This document shows, piece by piece, positions 47,101 through 53,530 of a stretch of 53,530 nt of DNA. The DNA comes from Ettlia oleoabundans (Eukaryota > Chlorophyta > Chlorophyceae > Chlamydomonadales): contig JAAMXP010000640.1 of assembly GCA_019693395.1 (NCBI GenBank), positions 1-53,530 on the forward strand, given 5' to 3'. The notes below the pieces were generated by a model. The model worked only from the letters and a program-made list of their open reading frames with translations, did no database searches and was not told where the DNA came from. The first letter of the stretch is position 1. Each line of letters starts with the position of its first letter. The translations under genes were made by a program, and so were the position numbers.

Positions 47101-50100
47101 TGAGCATGTTACTTTGCTGCCTTGGGCCTTGCTGCCGTGAGCCTTGCTGGTTTATGGCATTTCTGGTGCCACAGTTAATATTGTTGAGCATCCAGATCGC
47201 TGCCCTAAGAGTATAATCCACCAAGCAGCTCATTGTTGATGGGGGCAGCAAATGTAATTCAAGCACTGCATTTACAGTGCTTTCCCTTGTAATCTTTTCT
47301 GTGCTTTCCCTTGTAATGCACCCTGCCTCGCCCCGATCCACCTTCCTTGCCAACGCTTGCAGGCGTTTCTGGTCCGTGACACAAGTCAGTTGCACCCTCT
47401 TCTTGCCGAGCACGAGAACCTAATGCGGAGCGCCACAGACCTGTTGGATCACTACATGTCCCTTAAGCGCCGCAACCGCACCATAAAGCCACAGAAGGTG
47501 GTTGGCTGAGTCATTTGCCGTTTGCATTGCTTGAGGAGAGATATGATGTGCGGGGCACAGCATGTGCATCCTATAGGAGCTGCATCATTTGCGCACCTGT
47601 ATGTTTCACTGCATTCTGACACCACAAAGCCACTCCACCCATCCCTCTGCAGATCACTGTGGTTGGGGTGCGCTTTGGCAGCTGGGGCCTACAGCGCTAC
47701 GGCGCCAAGCCAGTGCGCGCCGACGCCCTGCAGTTCTACAGGTGGCGCTTGGTTGCGAGTAATTGATTCGCCTGAGCTGCTGTTGCAGCAGCCTGCAAAC
47801 GGCTTGATGAATAGCATTGCTGCAGCATATGCCTGGCTGTTGTGCCATTCGACAACCATATTAGCTGCCTGCCCTCCTGCCTAGCTGCCTGCTCGCCTGC
47901 CCTTCCTGCCTGCCTGGCGGCCTCCGCAGGGATAGGCTGGTGGAAGTGCGGCGCCTGATTGCTGAGCAGCAGGAGGCAGCTCAAGACAAAGTTGTACCCT
48001 CTGCCTTTGTGACCTTCCGTACCCGTGAGGCACAGGTGTGATGCGGTGCCTCACTACTTATTTGGAAAAGGCCAACTTGCATTGATGGGTGCAGCATTCC
48101 CTATACTGGGGAGAGAAGTGTGGGAGTTATGGTTTGCTATGTTTGGTTTGGCGCAGCAAGCTGCATTGTTGCCTTTGAGCAAGCACTGATCTTGCTATAT
48201 TTACTGCTGGACTCTGCAGGTCATTGCTGCCACTTCGCTTCTTCATCATGACACGGGTACCTGGCGCTGCCACCCTGCACCTGGCCCTGAGGAGGTTCTA
48301 TGGGGCAACCTGGGGTAAGTTGCCAACAAGACAAGGCTATGCAGTTCAAATTGCAACGCTCGTGGGAAATCAATCTTCTGTCTGCTGTTCTTGCAGTTGG
48401 CGTCTGTGGGAGCGCACCACCCGACGCATGCTGACATGGGCTGCCTTCATTGTGCTTGCCCTCTTCTACGTGGTTCCGGTGGCAGCTGTGCAGGTATGGT
48501 GTGCACTGTCAGCCGTGCATGGCCGGCTTCAGTGAAGCTTATGACATTGCTTTGTAACCCACAACGTCCCCACTTCAGCTCTTCCATCTCCGGTTATTGC
48601 TGCTCCATTGGTTGTTAAACTAACAGCTACACCCTGACAAACACTGTGTGACCTTGTACTACCTCGCAGTCCCTGCTGGCTCTCAACAGCGTGACCACCT
48701 GGTTTGCAACCGTCCCTGTGCTCAACGCCCTGGTCACCGCCATACTGCCAGGACTTGCCCTCAGGCTGTTTCTGCTGGTGCTGCCGGGCATCCTAAGCTT
48801 GATGAACCGATTCTCAGGTGGAGGGTGTGGGGGCACATTGCTGGGGAATAGGGGGCGGGCGCTGGGTGTAGATGGGTGTAGATGGGTCATACTGGGGCAT
48901 GTGGGTGCTTGCTGGCTCACGCAGCTCCCAAGTAAGGATGGCATTTGTGCTTCGGCTCCCCACATGCAGGCATGGTGAGCGAGGCTCAGGTGGACCTTGG
49001 GGTGGTTACCAAGTACTTCATCTTCCAGGTGAGGGTGCCAGCAGAAAAGAAGGGCAAAAGGCCCCTAGGGGGCAACAAATGCTCTTGCAAATACAACACG
49101 TGACCATGCGCTGTGCTCTTTTCGATGCATCGTGCGACCTAGCCTAAATGGAGCCCACTCATACAGCATCTGCCACCTTGCCTACGTACAGGTCCTCACC
49201 GTCTTCTTCGGTTCCTTCATTGCGGGCAGCTTTGCTAACCAGATCCGTCAATTCCTGGAGAGCCCAGGCAGCATCCTCACCGTACTGGGCACTTCTGCGC
49301 CTCAGACCGCCATCTTGTGAGCCTTGTTGACTGGTTGCGTTTCCTAGTGCTAAATCAAATGCACAGTGGAGGTCACGATGGCGCAGCGCGGCTCAATCTT
49401 GTCACTCAACTCCCCTGCACCCCCTGGTCCGCAGCTTCACCACCTACATCATGCTGCAAGCGCTGCTGGTCAAGCCCTTGTCACTGCTGCGCCTATTTGG
49501 CCTCGTCATGTTCTGGCTGCGCTCAAGGTGAACCTTGGCAGAGTTAGACTTGCAACTGCAAGGATTGGAGTGTTGTCCCACCGGGTTGAGTAGCATCAAC
49601 AGCATGCACTGGGAGGAAAGTACCTTTCCAATATCTTTCCTTTCCATGTGGCTTATCATGTTAAACATTGTTGTCATGCCACATTTCTAGCAGGTTTGCT
49701 GCCACCGAGCGTGCCAAGGCTCGAGTGTGGCGTAACCAGCAGCAGACGTATGGCAGCCTCATCCCTGGTGGGAGCTGCAGCTGGCAGTGTGCTGCATTGC
49801 ACTCACCGCTCCGCAGTCGTTGGGTACATAGGGCCTACAGCACATGGACACACACATGAACAGCACTAAGCATCACGTGGGAGGCTATGAAGGAAGAAAA
49901 CTGCTTGCCTTCTTTACCAATGCCCCTGTAGATGACACCATCGCGATTCTTCTGGGCTTGGTGTTCTGCCTGATATGCCCCATCATCGCCCCCTTCGCCC
50001 TCATCTATTTTGCTGTTGCATTTGTCATATGGAAGTACCAGCTGCTCTATGTCAAGACAGAGGCTTACCAAAGTGGAGGGCAGGTGGGGCGGTGCTTACG

Positions 50101-51595
50101 AGCTTGGGTACTGCCGGAGTGAATTGGTAGATGAATGCAGATGTTTTGGAAGATGCAGCACTTAATTGCCTGCCATCCACCACCTGCTCTTGCATGTTTT
50201 GCACCCTGACGCAGGTTTGGACCCGGGTTTTTCACCAGGTCTGCTTCTCACTGATGCTTTTCCAGCTGGTGATGGTTGGCATTTTGGGTAAGCGGCAGCA
50301 AGTGGGGGCATATGTGTGCTGCTGCCCATCACCCAGGCTCCTATTTTGTGAATCAAGGGACTTGCCGGCACTGTGCAGCAGAGTGCAGTAACGGCTGCTG
50401 CAACCAGCAAATCTACTGCTTCTGGAAAAAATGCCATGCGTGATAGGAAGTCTGGCTGCCTTTCCCCATTATGGCATGTTCTGATGCAGGCATTAAGCGG
50501 GTGGTAGCGCCTCCGCTCATTGTGCTACCGCTGCTGTTCATCACCGCATTCTTTTGGTGGTCGTGCCACGCTCTCTTCTGGCGACCTCAGCAGGTTTGAG
50601 CACAGGTTGATGGCAGGAGCTGGCTGCTACTGCAAGCCTGCCAGGCTGTGCTGTCCCGGCAGCCTGTTGAACCCTGCACATCTGCCATGCCACATCGACC
50701 AACAGTGCTGTCCCTTCATAAAGCTGCTGTTTAGATGAAACTGCAGTGTAGAGCCTTATTGGTTGTGCTGCCCATTATGATGCATGCAGACCCTCTCCCT
50801 TGCTGATGCTGCCAGTCTGGACGGCGAAGATAGGGATGGCGGCCCAGCAGGCAGCCGCTGGCAGGGCTCCAGGGGTGGCCGTGAAGCAGGGTCAGCCTCC
50901 TCCAATGCTTCGCAGGTAGGTAAAATCAACACTGCTGCGTCACAGGTTGTCCAGATGCATCGTATGCACAAATGGAAGCCCGCACTGCCCATCACAGCTG
51001 CTGCCGACAACTACGTTCTCCGGCCAGCCAGGCGCCCTTCATCCAACCGCGCCCCGCGCGCGCGCCCCCCCACCCCTACCCATCTGCAGCTCTACCTGAA
51101 CCCTGCCTTCAAGCTGAGCGAAGACGAGTTCCAGGCGTTCCTGTATGAATCAGACGCAATGTTGCAGTTCTTGGCCACGGGGGAGCGGGGTGATGATCTT
51201 GAGGTGCCTTGCCTCTTGTCTTGCTACAATGCCTTGCATATGTGATGCTGCTTGCACATGCTTACATAACAACCGTTGCCCCTCGTGATATCATGCATAT
51301 ACACTTGGCACATCGAAGGGGTTGCACCTTGTGAAAAGCAGCACGCGACGTGCTTATCATGCTACGTGGATCTCCCCTCTTTATGATGCAGGCCATCCAG
51401 AATCAGGCCACTGCCAGCACGGAGGTTTATGAAACAGCAGAGGAGGAGGTGGATGCCTCACATGCCCAGGCCAGCACAGCGGCTGCCAGTATCCGCGTGG
51501 AAGCGGAGCGCACAACCAGCGGCGAGAGTGTGGCGATGATGCAGAACCGGGCAGCAGGGCACCGCCGCACTAGCAGCAACATCAGTGCTGTATAG
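44124..51595 (+). CDS. OSCA/CSC1-like mechanosensitive calcium-permeable channel (DUF221)
   Basis: Stretch- and osmolarity-gated cation channel of plasma or internal membranes. A 26-exon model gives 1073 residues: 44124-44126, 44283-44423, 44580-44698, 44810-44900, 45045-45173, 45317-45438, 45693-45756, 45906-46048, 46212-46348, 46621-47099, 47363-47497, 47653-47741, 47930-48035, 48220-48314, 48397-48493, 48670-48817, 48970-49028, 49192-49316, 49435-49527, 49694-49767, 49932-50083, 50215-50287, 50490-50593, 50790-50915, 51090-51203, 51392-51595. Landmarks: [20 protein letters not shown] (first helix), [74 protein letters not shown] and [20 protein letters not shown]. Exon 10 adds about 160 residues, largely low-complexity, to the cytosolic loop after the first helices. 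Exon 1 seems to hold only ATG. The tail is acidic and Ser-rich. Confidence 0.92.
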
Positions 51596-52234
51596 CTTTC
51601 TCACCGTGTGGCTCATAGCAGCTGACACAATTACGAGAAGCTTGATGGAATAGATGGGGAATTTGGCAAAATGGACCTGTGTGTGACATCAGCTGGTGGC
51701 AGCTGTGGGCTGAACCGTGCTGAGAGAAAGCAGGCATCTCTCCTCTGGCTTAAGACTGTGCTAGTTGTAGTCCTTGTTGGCAGTTTAGCAATCTGTATGT
51801 TTACTTGTATCCTCAGCAGTGCTAGGTCTGCATGTAACACGCACCAGATGGTGTGGCACTTTCCGTTTTGCGCCGGTTTGCATTTGCATATGAAAGGTCC
51901 TTCCTTCAAGTTGCAAGTCCGTTGGGTCCACTGAACAGTAGATTGTGTGCCGGTCGTATTTGATTTGCCAATTGCTACCTCAACCATGGTCTCACGACAC
52001 TCCAACATGAAGGCACCCGCAACGGCAGTTCATGTGTTGATTGGACCTCGCTGGCATGCCAGACCGGAGTTAATGATTGCACGAATCATCCATTGGGCGG
52101 TCTGTTGGGCTGAATCTCCTCACGAACAAGGATGCTGCTGAGCCTGCTGAGTGCCTGCTGCGCGCCCCTTAACTCAAGGCGATCAATGCGGGCAATGCAG
52201 GTTATTGACATCCACGGGAAGCTTACCCGGTGTA
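51596..52234. other. Tandem spacer between the channel and the ABC1-type kinase
   Basis: 639 bp. TGTAA at 51833-51837 lies 238 nt past the channel stop. A plus frame at 51671-51934 contains one hydrophobic stretch (TVLVVVLVGSLAICMFTCIL) but overlaps the presumed 3' UTR and has no support. The rest is presumed promoter; no repeat is seen. Confidence 0.4.
51833..51837 (+). terminator. Candidate polyadenylation signal TGTAA (OSCA channel)
   Basis: TGTAA 238 nt past the stop, consistent with algal usage. Confidence 0.4.
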
Positions 52235-53530
52235 ATGCGCAGCGGAATGGAGCGCTCCGCAGCGCAGCGTATGCAGGGTGCTGCGCTCTGCCCGCGGGCA
52301 GTAAGGGCACGATATACAGCTGCAAATCGACGACTAGCTACACGACCCGCAGCAGAGACGCGAGTCACGCAGGTACTGGTCTGCTACTTGCGCCCTGTTC
52401 CCTGCTGCGCTTCCCGACCTCCGTCATTATCTCTGCAATCTGCCCGGTAGAGCCGATCCTTTGTAAGAAGTGGGCTTCCCTATGCTGCGCGCTTTGCCTT
52501 GGTATGGCGCAGGCTGCACCGGCGAGCCACGGGACGGCGGCGGCAGAAGCAGCAGCGGCGTCCACCGAACTTGACTCGCAGCTTGAAGCAGCAATGGCGG
52601 CCACAGTGGGCGAGGCAGGGCCGCAGTCCACTTCGGCATTGGCGGCACCAGCAGCAGGGCAGCCTCAAGAAGCGCCCGCTGCAAGCCGGCCATCTGCACC
52701 GCAAGCCGCCAACCCGCCAGCAGCTGCTGCTGGTCCTGCCAACCTTCGGCAGCCTCCAGATGTCGCTGCAAAGCGGCGATCCAAGCAGCTGATGCCTCCC
52801 ATAGTCTATGATCCCGCGGCAGCAGAGGATTATTTCAAGAGGCATCCGCTGCTCGTGGCGCGGCGCTTTGCTAGAGTGGGCGGCTACCTGCTGCAGTTTG
52901 CCGGCGCGCTGGTGGCGGCCAAGGTGGATGCGGCTGTGCTGGGAGTGAAGGCACAGCCAGGGGTGAGCGGGCAGCTGCCGCTTGACCGCTGCTACTGGCT
53001 GTCTGGTGCAGGAAGCTGCTGCCGCTAGACGCACCTCCACAGTGCACCATGTGCAGCATAGCAGCCTGGGCCCAGTTTTGCAAGGCACAAGGATGTGTCT
53101 GCGATTTTCCCCTGCCTATGCCGCACACTAGCCTTATCCCTCTTGCACCCTTAAGCCGACCAAGCCTAGGACTAGTGGAGTATTTAATGTACTTTGCCAC
53201 CTTTCTCCCGCAGGAGGCTGCCCCTGAGTTGGTACTGCAGAAACTAGCGGTGGAGCTGGGGCCCACCTTTGTGAAGCTGGCACAGACGCTTAGGTATGGG
53301 GGGCATGCAGCCTCGCAGTAGTCTGTCAAGCTGATGACTTCACTAACATGTCGCAGCGCTGCAGCAGTCCAGCGGCACCAGCCACTGCGGATGTGAGAAG
53401 GCCTGCAGCCAACAGCCAGCCCTGCACGATTCCTGCTGGGGGCTTGCCTCGTAGGGCCACCCATGATTGCTGTTTGCTGGCTGCTGCCCCGCCACGCCCC
53501 CCCCCCTTCCACCACCATGTAGAACAAAAC
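52235..53530 (+). CDS. ABC1/UbiB-family atypical kinase, N-terminal part (cut by right edge)
   Basis: ABC1K proteins act in quinone and prenyl-lipid metabolism in plastids and mitochondria. Three exons are visible (52235-52372, 52513-52962, 53214-53293), about 222 residues; the intron after the third exon runs to the window end. The first exon reads MRSGMERSAAQRMQGAALC..., Arg/Ala-rich like a transit peptide, and joins through TRVTQ|AAPASHG. An Ala/Pro-rich spacer of about 85 residues precedes the conserved VYDPAAAEDYFKRHPLLVAR, RFARVGGYLLQFAGALVAAK and LVLQKLAVELGPTFVKLAQT. The last carries the family KxGQ motif as KLAQ. An unspliced frame from the ATG at 52132 is the alternative start; I prefer the spliced one because the read-through segment looks non-coding. 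The kinase core lies off-window. Confidence 0.83.

Noticed and set aside
51671..51934. Possible small one-span membrane protein
   Set aside because: It lies between the channel stop and its likely TGTAA signal and has no second line of evidence.
1..53530. Transposons, CRISPR arrays, biosynthetic cluster or viral insert
   Set aside because: No transposase, reverse transcriptase, spaced repeats, terminal repeats or grouped pathway genes could be seen; base usage is even along the window.

Overview
The window is nuclear DNA of a green alga. Every gene is cut by many short introns that start GT (sometimes GC) and end AG. The protein set is plant-like: an AP2/ERF factor, an OSCA/CSC1 channel, an ABC1-type kinase, mitoferrin and a plastid/mitochondrial-type RadA. 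Spacers are GC-rich with GT/CA microsatellites. Several genes carry TGTAA 60-270 nt after the stop, the polyadenylation signal known from chlorophyte algae. A chlorophyte (Chlorophyceae more likely than not) is inferred; the species cannot be read from the sequence. I rebuilt 14 protein genes by eye, choosing splice sites so that reading frame and family motifs continue across each junction; about 114 introns are implied. I see no rRNA, tRNA, transposon or CRISPR array.

Layout. 1-5414 (-): SMP/C2 lipid-transfer tether of the extended-synaptotagmin type, running off the left edge. 5776-9020 (-): alpha/beta hydrolase. 9222-12115 (+): D-amino-acid oxidase, only 201 bp from the hydrolase start. 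12413-14067 (+): unrecognised membrane protein. 14975-18392 (-): mitoferrin. 18891-20620 (-): 5-formyltetrahydrofolate cyclo-ligase. 21015-24721 (+): MT-A70-type methyltransferase relative with a degenerate catalytic motif, divergent from the cyclo-ligase. 25185-29557 (-): RadA. 30007-32695 (+): AP2/ERF factor, divergent from RadA. 33060-38489 (+): NAA25, the NatB auxiliary subunit. 38920-40921 (+): HhH-GPD DNA glycosylase. 41110-43668 (+): PRISE-type short-chain reductase. 44124-51595 (+): OSCA/CSC1 channel. 52235 to the right edge (+): ABC1/UbiB-type kinase, partial.

These are mostly single-copy housekeeping genes and do not form an operon or island. Three head-to-head pairs share short spacers (201, 394 and 449 bp) and may share promoters. 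One of them joins a folate one-carbon enzyme to a methyltransferase-fold protein. The best leads are the MT-A70 relative with NPGW in place of DPPW, repeated GC-AG introns with an almost constant donor, KLAQ in place of KxGQ in the kinase, an incomplete Fe-S cysteine set in the glycosylase, a start codon that seems to form its own exon in the channel gene, and the unknown membrane protein. I found no clear new multi-gene system.
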